Below are positions 1 through 5,020 of a DNA stretch of 7,299 nucleotides, piece after piece. Location of the stretch: NCBI GenBank assembly GCA_018814505.1, contig JAHIZQ010000124.1, positions 1 through 7,299 of the forward strand, written 5' to 3'. The DNA comes from Candidatus Omnitrophota bacterium. Lineage in GTDB: Bacteria; Omnitrophota; Gorgyraeia; Tantalellales; Tantalellaceae. The translations under genes and the position numbers were made by a program. Within the stretch, counting starts at the first letter, position 1. Each line of letters starts with the position of its first letter. The notes beneath the pieces are model-generated. The model saw nothing but the letters and a program-made list of their open reading frames with translations, made no database searches and was not told where the DNA came from.

Positions 1-498
1 ATAGAAAAAGCCATAGAAGTATTACGGAAAAAAGGTATAGCAAAAGCGGCAAAAAAAGCTTCAAGAGTTGCGGGTCAAGGAATTATTGAAAGCTATATAC
101 ATACCGGGAACAGAATTGGAGTTCTTTTGGAAGTAAACTGTGAAACAGATTTTGTGGCTCGAAACAGCGAATTTAGGAAAATCATAAAAGAATTAACAAT
201 GCAAGTAGCCGCGGCAAACCCGTTATACGTTTCAAGAGAAGAAGTTCCGGCAAACACTATCGAAAAGGAAAAAGAGATTTTCCGCAGTCAGATTAAAGAT
301 AAACCTGCTAATGTAACAGAAAAAATCGTGGATGGCAAACTAGATAAATATTTTTCCGAAGTATGTCTTTTAGAACAACCTTTTATAAAAGATCCTAATT
401 TGAGAATAAACGAACTTTTAACACAGCTTATCGCGAAACTTGGGGAAAACATCGTTATAAAACGGTTTACACGGTTTGAAGTCGGCGAAGAAGATTGA
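1..498 (+). CDS. tsf: Elongation factor Ts, 3' part (5' end outside window)
   Basis: Frame 1 is open from the first base to the TGA at 496-498, giving 165 residues of EF-Ts, the cytoplasmic nucleotide-exchange factor that regenerates EF-Tu-GTP during translation. The visible protein begins in the end of the N-terminal UBA-like domain ([12 protein letters not shown]), followed by the conserved block around [10 protein letters not shown] that contacts EF-Tu, and ends with [18 protein letters not shown], the usual end of short EF-Ts proteins. The second dimerisation subdomain and long C-terminal module of the E. coli type are absent, so this is the short, roughly 200-residue class; about 35-40 N-terminal residues, including the start, lie upstream. 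The TTG at 127 is internal, because clear EF-Ts sequence continues upstream of it. It lies in the classical tsf-pyrH-frr order, normally preceded by rpsB. Identification is firm. Confidence 0.96.
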   Translation: MEKAIEVLRKKGIAKAAKKASRVAGQGIIESYIHTGNRIGVLLEVNCETDFVARNSEFRKIIKELTMQVAAANPLYVSREEVPANTIEKEKEIFRSQIKDKPANVTEKIVDGKLDKYFSEVCLLEQPFIKDPNLRINELLTQLIAKLGENIVIKRFTRFEVGEED

Positions 499-618
499 TG
501 GGTTCAATGAGTGTTTATAAGGATAGACCGGAGCTAAAGAGCAGTATATAAATTCGGATTGTATAGTTTTGCGATAAGTAATAGGCGCAAGAAGTGGCAA
601 TAAACCGTTTTGAAAATT

Positions 619-1338
619 ATGTCAAAAAAACAGGAAAAAGCCCGGAGAGTTGTTCTAAAGATAAGCGGTGAAGCGCTTATGGGGAAACTTGGATATGGTG
701 TAGATCCGGAAGTTCTTGCTTCTATTGCGGGAGAGATAAAAGAGGTTAATGTCGGCGGTGTGGAAATAGCGGTAGTTATAGGCGGGGGAAACATTTTTAG
801 AGGGTTAACCGCCGCGAGTAAAGGCATGGACAGATCAACAGCGGACTATATGGGCATGCTTGCGACAATGCTAAACGGTCTTGCGCTTCAAGACGCTCTG
901 GAGAAAGTCGATGTAGATACAAGGGTTTTAACAGCTATTGAAATGTGCGAGTTGGCCGAACCTTATATTAGGCGTAGAGCCGTAAGGCATTTAGAAAAAA
1001 GACGTGTTGTAATATTTGTTTGTGGTACAGGAAATCCTTATTTTACAACCGATACAGCCGCCGCGCTTAGAGCAATAGAGATTGACGCTGATATGATAAT
1101 GAAAGCCACGAAAGTAGATGGGGTATACACAAAAGACCCTGTAAAGCATAGTGACGCGGAAAAATTTGAAAGATTAGAATATATAGATGTTCTGAAAAAA
1201 AAGCTGAAAGTTATGGATGCTACTGCGATCAGTCTTTGCATGGACAATAAACTGCCTATAGTAGTCTTCAGCATGAAAGAAAAAGGTAACATTCAGCGTG
1301 CGGTAAAAGGGCAAAAAATCGGAACCATTATTAATTAG
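619..1338 (+). CDS. pyrH: UMP kinase (uridylate kinase)
   Basis: This 239-residue protein of the amino-acid-kinase fold phosphorylates UMP to UDP with ATP, the cytoplasmic entry step to UTP and CTP. Visible family signatures are [11 protein letters not shown] near residues 12-22, with the phosphate-binding lysine at 14, the glycine-rich GGGNIFRG at 55-62, the [17 protein letters not shown] segment that binds UMP, and [16 protein letters not shown]. The length matches the family (about 240). I chose ATG at 619, which gives [14 protein letters not shown], a typical PyrH N-terminus. An in-frame TTG at 610 would add three residues. Neither start has a good Shine-Dalgarno sequence; the nearest purine-rich stretch is around 589-597. 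The gap of 120 nt after tsf contains no convincing promoter or terminator, so read-through from tsf is likely. The stop codon overlaps the frr ribosome binding site. Confidence 0.95.
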   Translation: MSKKQEKARRVVLKISGEALMGKLGYGVDPEVLASIAGEIKEVNVGGVEIAVVIGGGNIFRGLTAASKGMDRSTADYMGMLATMLNGLALQDALEKVDVDTRVLTAIEMCELAEPYIRRRAVRHLEKRRVVIFVCGTGNPYFTTDTAAALRAIEIDADMIMKATKVDGVYTKDPVKHSDAEKFERLEYIDVLKKKLKVMDATAISLCMDNKLPIVVFSMKEKGNIQRAVKGQKIGTIIN

Positions 1339-1343
1339 GAGGA
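1337..1343 (+). promoter_or_regulatory. Shine-Dalgarno site of frr overlapping the pyrH stop
   Basis: AGGAGGA lies 7 nt before the frr ATG and shares bases with the TAG stop of pyrH at 1336-1338. It is the strongest ribosome binding site in the window. Because the terminating pyrH ribosome covers it, frr translation is probably coupled to pyrH. Confidence 0.85.
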
Positions 1344-1350
1344 TGTCTTT

Positions 1351-1917
1351 ATGCTTCAGACCGAAATTGACAGAGTTGTAAAGGATTCCGAGTCTAAAAT
1401 GAAGACAGCTTTGGACGCTGTTAAAAGTCAGTTTTTGACAATACGGACGGGTCGGGCTCATCCGAGTTTGGTAGAAGCTATTAGAGTAGATTATTACGGC
1501 ACAAAAACTCCATTGAAACAACTCGCTAATATTGCCGTTCCGGAACCAAGACTTATAGTAATCCAGGCCTGGGACAAAGGCGCTATAAGTTTTATAGAAA
1601 AAGCTATTTTAACGTCAGATGTAGGGATAACCCCTGTAAACGATGGCAAAGTGATTCGTCTTTCAATGCCACAGCTGACTAAAGAAAGAAGAGAAGAACT
1701 TACGAAAGTGCTTCACAGAATAGTAGAGGAAGGCAAAGTTTCAATACGTAACACGCGGCATCATGCGAATGATGAAGCCGCAAAACTTGAAAAAAACAAT
1801 AGCATGACAGAAGATGATAAGTTTCTGACAAAAGAAAGAATCCAGAAACTTACAGATGAATACATAAAAAAACTGGAAACGGTTTTAGCCGAAAAAGAAA
1901 AAGAAATAATGCAATAA
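1351..1917 (+). CDS. frr: Ribosome recycling factor
   Basis: This is the 188-residue ribosome recycling factor, which with EF-G splits the post-termination ribosome so that subunits can be reused. The length is close to the usual 185. Key family segments are visible: the N-terminal helix (VVKDSESKMKTALDAVK), the RTGRAHPSLVEAIRVDYYG segment at the domain junction, PEPRLIVIQAWDKGAI in domain II, and the C-terminal helices with LTKERREELTKVLHRIVEEGKVSIRNTR. The ATG start is fixed by an ideal AGGAGGA 7 nt upstream. Only 12 nt separate it from the pyrH stop, so they share a transcript. Translation ends at TAA 1915-1917, followed directly by a second in-frame TAA at 1918-1920. The tRNA-Lys gene begins 4 nt after the first stop, with no room for a terminator or promoter between. 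Confidence 0.97.
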   Translation: MLQTEIDRVVKDSESKMKTALDAVKSQFLTIRTGRAHPSLVEAIRVDYYGTKTPLKQLANIAVPEPRLIVIQAWDKGAISFIEKAILTSDVGITPVNDGKVIRLSMPQLTKERREELTKVLHRIVEEGKVSIRNTRHHANDEAAKLEKNNSMTEDDKFLTKERIQKLTDEYIKKLETVLAEKEKEIMQ

Positions 1918-1921
1918 TAAC

Positions 1922-1997
1922 GGGCCGCTAGCTCATCCGGTAGAGCAACGCTTTTTTAAGGCGTGGGTGCTTGGTTCGAGTCCAAGGCGGCTCACCA
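1922..1997 (+). tRNA. tRNA-Lys (anticodon UUU), CCA encoded
   Basis: The 76 nt fold into a standard cloverleaf. The 7-bp acceptor stem is 1922-1928 with 1987-1993 (one G-U pair, second position). The D-stem GCTC/GAGC is 1931-1934 with 1943-1946 around an 8-nt loop containing GG. The anticodon stem ACGCT/GGCGT is 1948-1952 with 1960-1964 (one T-G pair next to the loop). The 7-nt loop TTTTTAA places TTT at 1955-1957, reading lysine codons. The variable loop has 5 nt, and the T-stem CTTGG/CCAAG encloses loop TTCGAGT at 1975-1981. The discriminator is A at 1994 and CCA is encoded at 1995-1997. It starts 4 nt after the frr stop, so it is probably cut from the frr mRNA by tRNA-processing nucleases. 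Its last 19 nt are duplicated downstream. Confidence 0.96.
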
Positions 1998-2007
1998 GTT
2001 ATAAAAA
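1979..2007 (+). repeat. 29-bp direct repeat, copy 1 (tRNA-Lys 3' end plus flank)
   Basis: These 29 bases cover the last 19 nt of tRNA-Lys, from the T-loop through CCA, and 10 nt of 3' flank (GTTATAAAAA). They recur without mismatch at 2249-2277, exactly 270 bp downstream. Tyrosine recombinases commonly use the 3' end of a tRNA gene as attachment site, and repeats of this kind then flank the inserted element. Here the tRNA itself stays intact, as expected for such a site. Confidence 0.9.
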
Positions 2008-2036
2008 AACCCAGGGAATCTTCCCTGGGTTTTTTT
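2003..2036 (+). terminator. Intrinsic terminator after tRNA-Lys
   Basis: An 8-bp stem CCCAGGGA (2010-2017) pairs with TCCCTGGG (2022-2029) around a 4-nt loop. It is preceded by seven A (2003-2009) and followed by seven T (2030-2036). It begins 5 nt after the tRNA CCA and should end the tsf-pyrH-frr-tRNA transcript. The A and T runs make it symmetrical, so it could also work on the other strand. Confidence 0.92.
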
Positions 2037-2045
2037 ATGTTTGGT

Positions 2046-2063
2046 GCCTTGGATGAGAACCAA
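2046..2063 (-). repeat. Inverted T-arm-like sequence
   Basis: Read on the minus strand, these 18 bases match the tRNA-Lys segment 1971-1988 at 15 positions. The flanks TTGGTTC and TCCAAGGC are identical, and the only three differences (TCA for GAG) fall in the T-loop. It lies 10 nt beyond the first terminator and points toward the tRNA. It may be a degenerate inverted remnant of the tRNA 3' end. Because a T-arm is itself self-complementary, part of the match is expected of any such hairpin. Confidence 0.5.
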
Positions 2064-2074
2064 AAAAGGGGAGT

Positions 2075-2105
2075 TTCAGAGGGGGAAGATTGTTCCCCCT
2101 CTGAA
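2075..2105. repeat. Perfect hairpin H1 (13-bp stem, 5-nt loop)
   Basis: TTCAGAGGGGGAA at 2075-2087 is fully complementary to 2093-2105, with loop GATTG (2088-2092). There is no T-run after it, so it is not a standard + strand terminator. Six A at 2062-2067 could act as a displaced T-run on the minus strand. The geometry is identical to that of the hairpin at 2138-2168. Confidence 0.85.
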
Positions 2106-2137
2106 GGTTTAAGCATCATGCGGAAGGAAGGGGAATA

Positions 2138-2168
2138 TTAAGGGGAAACCATCAGGGTTTCCCCTTAA
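2138..2168. repeat. Perfect hairpin H2 (13-bp stem, 5-nt loop)
   Basis: TTAAGGGGAAACC at 2138-2150 is fully complementary to 2156-2168, with loop ATCAG (2151-2155). Like the hairpin at 2075-2105 it is 31 nt in total, starts with TT, ends with AA and has its G-run in the 5' arm, but the stem sequence is different. There is no T-run, so it is not a normal terminator. Confidence 0.85.
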
Positions 2169-2187
2169 GGAGTGAGAGAGCGAGAGT

Positions 2188-2212
2188 CTGTCCGAAGAGT
2201 AGCGAAGGACAG
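2188..2212. repeat. Short hairpin with 6-bp stem
   Basis: CTGTCC (2188-2193) pairs with GGACAG (2207-2212) around a 13-nt loop. It sits in a low-complexity, purine-rich stretch (2171-2250) of repeated AGCGA/GAGCGA words that does not look like coding sequence. Confidence 0.5.
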
Positions 2213-2248
2213 CGGAGCGAGCGACACGACTGGTTCGGCGATAGCGGA

Positions 2249-2277
2249 AGTCCAAGGCGGCTCACCAGTTATAAAAA
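2249..2277 (+). repeat. 29-bp direct repeat, copy 2 (duplicated tRNA-Lys tail)
   Basis: This is an exact copy of 1979-2007 containing the last 19 nt of the tRNA, including CCA, and the 10-nt flank. No complete tRNA stands in front of it. The seven bases TGGTTCG of the T-arm occur at 2231-2237, separated from the repeat by 11 extra bases. The copy leads straight into a second terminator of different stem sequence. It could be an attachment-site copy (attR or a scar) or part of a duplicated tRNA tail. Confidence 0.88.
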
Positions 2278-2315
2278 CAGGGGACGTCACCCGCAAGGGA
2301 GACGTCCCTGTTTTT
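2273..2315 (+). terminator. Second intrinsic terminator, with GNRA-type loop
   Basis: The outer stem is 2278-2281 with 2307-2310, extended by A5/T5 (2273-2277, 2311-2315). After one bulged G at 2282 it continues as GACGTC (2283-2288) with 2301-2306. An A-A mismatch and CCC/GGG then close a GCAA tetraloop at 2293-2296. Five T follow the hairpin. It lies just downstream of the duplicated tRNA tail, mirroring the arrangement of the first terminator. The stem sequences are unrelated, so it is not a simple copy. Confidence 0.85.
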
Positions 2316-2320
2316 ATTAC

Positions 2321-2350
2321 TGACCCCGAGCGACTGAGTCGAGGGGCCGG
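2321..2350. repeat. REP-like imperfect palindrome
   Basis: CCCC (2324-2327) pairs with GGGG (2343-2346). Inside, CGAC (2331-2334) pairs with GTCG (2338-2341) across a TGA loop, with a GAG/A internal loop. The word pattern, CCCCGAGCGA through GTCGAGGGG and then GGGATGACA, resembles dispersed palindromic repeats that I recall from many bacterial genomes. No other copy is in this window, so membership of a repeat family is inferred. Confidence 0.5.
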
Positions 2351-2390
2351 GATGACAATGTTTTTTGGTTATTACGGCGACTAATGTTCT

Positions 2391-2420
2391 CCATATAAAA
2401 TTTTAAATTTTATTATATGG
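2391..2420. repeat. A+T-rich palindrome upstream of the methyltransferase promoter
   Basis: CCATATAA (2391-2398) is the exact inverse of TTATATGG (2413-2420). The centre (AAAATTT / AAATTTT) is also self-complementary, with a two-base offset between the arms. It lies 45 bp before the -35 box of the methyltransferase promoter. It could be an operator, a cruciform-forming site or the end of a decayed insertion. Confidence 0.6.
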
Positions 2421-2464
2421 AAGTCGTGAGAGGTCTCTGGTTAATTATCATAAAACAAATCGGA

Positions 2465-2493
2465 TTGTAGCTTCTTTAGTCGTGTGTTATATT
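2465..2493 (+). promoter_or_regulatory. Sigma70-like promoter of the methyltransferase gene
   Basis: TTGTAG (2465-2470, 4 of 6 consensus bases) and TATATT (2488-2493, 5 of 6) are separated by the ideal 17 bp. Transcription would start near 2500, leaving a 5' leader of only about 16 nt. This suggests the gene is transcribed independently of the terminated frr-tRNA operon. Confidence 0.7.
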
Positions 2494-2506
2494 ATTCATA
2501 CGTAGT

Positions 2507-2512
2507 AAGGAG
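2507..2512 (+). promoter_or_regulatory. Shine-Dalgarno site with short spacing
   Basis: AAGGAG stands only 3 nt before the ATG at 2516, tighter than the usual 5-9 nt. The next in-frame ATG is at residue 33, inside conserved-looking sequence, so 2516 remains the best start. Confidence 0.65.
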
Positions 2513-2515
2513 AAT

Positions 2516-3352
2516 ATGGACAATAACCTTGAGAAAATAAAATCTAGACCGGCACTCTATGAATTTTATACAGCGAAAGAATTGTGGAATGATGAACACA
2601 CATCAAAACAGATGCTTTCTTATCATCTGAATGGAGATGTTGACATCTCATCCAGAAGGTTTGAATTTATTGATAAATCAGTAGATTGGATAGCATCAAC
2701 TTTTAATGTAAGCGGTAATACAAAGATTGCAGATTTTGGATGCGGCCCCGGACTTTATGCGCATCGCCTGGCGAGAAGAAATGCAAAAGTAACAGGAATA
2801 GATTTTTCAAAAAGATCGATTGATTACGCGAAAGACACAGCCGCGAAAGAAAAGCTGGCGATAAAGTATATAAACACGAATTATCTTGTGTTTGATACAG
2901 ACGAGCGATTCGATTTGATATTAATGATAATGTGCGATTATTGTGCTTTAAGCACGGAGCAAAGAGAGAAGATTTTGCAAAAATTTTACTCTCTATTGAA
3001 CCCCGGAGGAAGTGTTCTCTTGGATGTATATTCGATCGTTGCTTATGAGGAAAGAGAGGAGCAGTCTGTTTGCGAAGAAAATCTATTGGATGGTTTTTGG
3101 GCAGAAGGTGAATATAAAGGATATCTGAACACTTTTAAATACGAAGAAGATAAAGTGATCCTCGATAAATATACGATTATCGAACAGGAAAGAGTAAGAA
3201 CTATTTATAATTGGCTAAAATATTTTACTCCTGAAGAACTTGAAAAAGAATTTGCAGAAGCTAGATTTAAAATAGAAAAATTTTATTCTGATGTTGCGGG
3301 TACACCTTTTGATGTCAAGGGCACGGAATTTGCGGTTATCGCGACGAAATAG
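2516..3352 (+). CDS. Class I SAM-dependent methyltransferase
   Basis: This 278-residue soluble protein has the Rossmann-type methyltransferase fold. Motif I is IADFGCGPGL at residues 71-80 (SAM-binding glycine loop). The acidic residue ending strand 2 is D96 in VTGIDFSKRSI. Motif IV is FDLILMIMCDYCALS at 132-146, and the LLNPGGSVLLDVYS segment near 160-173 is typical of the UbiE/Methyltransf_11-like group. The N-terminus (RPALYEFYTAKELWNDEHTSKQML, residues 11-34) resembles a family that I associate with Clostridia and other anaerobes; its substrate is not known to me and cannot be read from the sequence. A C-terminal part of about 100 residues after the SAM fold may form a substrate-binding cap. 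The gene has its own promoter and is followed by 158 nt without a clear terminator. Family assignment is firm, substrate open. Confidence 0.9.
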   Translation: MDNNLEKIKSRPALYEFYTAKELWNDEHTSKQMLSYHLNGDVDISSRRFEFIDKSVDWIASTFNVSGNTKIADFGCGPGLYAHRLARRNAKVTGIDFSKRSIDYAKDTAAKEKLAIKYINTNYLVFDTDERFDLILMIMCDYCALSTEQREKILQKFYSLLNPGGSVLLDVYSIVAYEEREEQSVCEENLLDGFWAEGEYKGYLNTFKYEEDKVILDKYTIIEQERVRTIYNWLKYFTPEELEKEFAEARFKIEKFYSDVAGTPFDVKGTEFAVIATK

Positions 3353-3442
3353 TGCCCCACATATTTCACTGCTTTCCCTGATCCGTCTCTTTCGTAATAA
3401 TTTGGATCGTATACTCCGGAATTTGAAAGATTTTATTGTTTT

Positions 3443-3472
3443 CTGAAAGTCTGTAGGTGACATCTCTATAAA
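3443..3472 (+). promoter_or_regulatory. Possible promoter of the RNase J-like gene
   Basis: CTGAAA (3443-3448) and TATAAA (3467-3472, 5 of 6 consensus bases) are spaced by 18 bp. The -35 match is weak (4 of 6). No terminator is visible after the methyltransferase gene, so read-through is equally possible. Confidence 0.35.
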
Positions 3473-3510
3473 AATCTTGAAAACTTTTGGAAAGGGAAGT
3501 CGTTATAAAG

Positions 3511-4803
3511 ATGAAAATAATCATTCATAGAGGAACAAAAGAGATTGGCGGAAGCTGTGTAGAATTAGAAACGCAAGCTACACGGATACTAATAGATTTT
3601 GGAATACCATTAGTAGATGAGAAGGGCGAAAGATTTAATCCAGATGTCTTGAAGGATAAATCTATAAATGAACTCAAATCCCTAAAAATACTACCCGATA
3701 TAGATGGTTTGTATAAGGGGGAAGAGAGACATGTAGACGCTATATTTATTTCCCATTCCCACCTGGATCACTACGGGCTTTTGAGTTATGTTCACCCGGA
3801 TGTGCCTATCCATATGAGTGAAGGCGCTAAAATTTTAGCGGATATTTCTGATATGTTTGTTCCTCAGGGTATAGGCAAGATAAACGCTACCGTAATCGAT
3901 AAACGAAAAAGTATAGTAGTGGGAGACTTTACTGTTGCTTCACAACTAGTGGATCATTCGGCTTTTGACGCGTTAGCTTTTATTGTAGAGGCTAACGCGA
4001 AGAAGATCTTTTATTCTGGAGACTTTCGAGGGCATGGCAGAAAAAGCGTGTTGTTTAAGAAGATATTAGAACGTCCGCCTAAAGGGATAGACTGTCTGTT
4101 AATGGAAGGGTCAATGTTGGGAAGAAGTGATGTGACGCAGAGGAATGAAGAAGCGGTGCAGGTATTCATTGAGAAAACGCTAAAATCAAATGATAATATC
4201 AAATTTCTCTTTGCGTCTTCACAAAATATAGACAGGATCGTTTCGGCATATAAAGCATGTCTAAAAACAGGGCATATTTTTGTTATTGATATTTATACGG
4301 CATACATTTTGGATAAACTACGGAAAGTATCTAAGCATATACCACAATTTAACTGGAAAAATGTTAAAGTTAAGTTTACTAAGTATCATGCCGATATTTT
4401 GGCCGAAAAAGTTTCTCCTCAGCTTTTATACTATTACAATACTAACAAGATAGACATTTTCGAGATAAACAGGAAGAAGAATAAAATATTGATGCTTGCT
4501 AGGGATAATTCGATATTCCCGTCTATTCTTAAAGGTATAAGCGGGATAAAAGGGGCGAAGATAATATACTCAATGTGGCAAGGGCATCTTACTGATAAGT
4601 TTAAAAGCTATTGTGCCGATAAGGGGCTAGAAATAGTTTTCGCGCATACAAGCGGCCATGCGACCCTGGAAAATCTAAAATCTTTCGCCAAAGCAATAAA
4701 CCCTAAAATCTTAATTCCTATTCATACTTTTCACGCTGAGGACTATCCGGCCATATTTTCAAATGTAAAGATACTTCAGGATAGAGAAAAATGTAATATT
4801 TAA
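3511..4803 (+). CDS. RNase J-like metallo-beta-lactamase / beta-CASP protein
   Basis: This 430-residue cytoplasmic protein carries the ligands of a di-zinc metallo-beta-lactamase hydrolase: HSHLDH at residues 82-87, H149 (DHSAFDA), D171 (YSGDFRGHGRK) and C-terminal H405 (IPIHTF). The insert between the two lactamase halves includes ASSQNIDRIVSAYKA (from 235) and a following VIDIYTA segment, as in beta-CASP nucleases, and SGHAT at 381-385 matches their RNA-specificity motif region. This points to an RNA (or nucleic acid) phosphodiesterase. It is shorter than RNase J (about 555) and lacks that C-terminal domain, so I give no rnj symbol. I chose ATG 3511 because MKIIIHRGTKEIGGSCVELE is a family-like N-terminus. 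A TTG at 3487 would add eight residues. The purine stretch GGAAAGGGAAG (3489-3499) is distant from the ATG, so the start is less certain. Confidence 0.85.
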   Translation: MKIIIHRGTKEIGGSCVELETQATRILIDFGIPLVDEKGERFNPDVLKDKSINELKSLKILPDIDGLYKGEERHVDAIFISHSHLDHYGLLSYVHPDVPIHMSEGAKILADISDMFVPQGIGKINATVIDKRKSIVVGDFTVASQLVDHSAFDALAFIVEANAKKIFYSGDFRGHGRKSVLFKKILERPPKGIDCLLMEGSMLGRSDVTQRNEEAVQVFIEKTLKSNDNIKFLFASSQNIDRIVSAYKACLKTGHIFVIDIYTAYILDKLRKVSKHIPQFNWKNVKVKFTKYHADILAEKVSPQLLYYYNTNKIDIFEINRKKNKILMLARDNSIFPSILKGISGIKGAKIIYSMWQGHLTDKFKSYCADKGLEIVFAHTSGHATLENLKSFAKAINPKILIPIHTFHAEDYPAIFSNVKILQDREKCNI

Positions 4804-5020
4804 AGGCAGTATGAGAGGAATAAGGGTTGTGACCTCAAAATCGGAGTAGTGGGTAGGACAAATTCCCCTTTTTTAAAGTGGGAAATAGGTATAGAATAAT
4901 GAAAAATGATTTGAAGGTGAGATGTGCCAATAGATTTGAATATACGAGGTTGACGATTTTTTCTCTAAAGAATAAGAGGTATCCTTGTTTTAATCAGCGT
5001 GTTCTTAATGGGAGTTATAG
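4804..5020. other. Intergenic region before the PIF1-like helicase gene
   Basis: These 217 bases carry no recognised gene or terminator. A hairpin at 4863-4884 (TTCCC/GGGAA plus CTTT/AAAG with one bulged T) has its T-run inside the loop, not after the stem. TTGACG at 4950-4955 looks like a -35 box, but no good -10 follows at 16-18 bp. A small open frame of 41 codons runs from 4899 and overlaps the helicase start. GGGAG at 5010-5014 is the helicase ribosome binding site. Confidence 0.5.

Larger units (their letters stand above)
1998..2515. other. Gene-free, repeat- and hairpin-rich intergenic region
   Basis: These 518 bases contain no credible gene. In order they hold terminator 1, an inverted T-arm-like sequence, two 13/5/13 hairpins, a purine-rich low-complexity stretch with a short hairpin, the second copy of the tRNA-tail repeat, terminator 2, a REP-like palindrome, an A+T palindrome, and the promoter and ribosome binding site of the methyltransferase gene. 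An open frame at 2172-2384 reads through repeats and terminator 2 and is rejected as coding. The region separates the conserved operon from the more accessory-looking genes. Confidence 0.8.

Noticed and set aside
499..618. Promoter between tsf and pyrH
   Set aside because: TTGTAT at 559-564 has no matching -10 at the right distance; co-transcription with tsf is the simpler reading.
1928..2119. Open frame of 63 codons on the minus strand
   Set aside because: It is the antisense of the tRNA-Lys gene and terminator 1; this shadow is common opposite tRNAs.
1979..2277. CRISPR array
   Set aside because: Only two repeat copies with a 241-bp interval, explained by duplication of a tRNA end; no regular spacers and no cas genes.
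2172..2384. Open frame of 70 codons on the + strand
   Set aside because: It runs through low-complexity repeats, the duplicated tRNA tail, terminator 2 and the REP-like palindrome, has no good ribosome binding site, and its product shows no protein-like pattern.
3215..3463. Open frame of 82 codons on the minus strand
   Set aside because: Most of it is antisense to the methyltransferase gene, the product is rich in K, R and F as expected from A+T-rich antisense, and no start signal is visible.
4863..4884. Terminator after the RNase J-like gene
   Set aside because: A hairpin can form, but no T-run follows it on either strand and the stem has a bulge.
4950..4955. TTGACG as -35 box of a helicase promoter
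   Set aside because: No acceptable -10 hexamer occurs 16-18 bp downstream; the best nearby A+T words are badly spaced.
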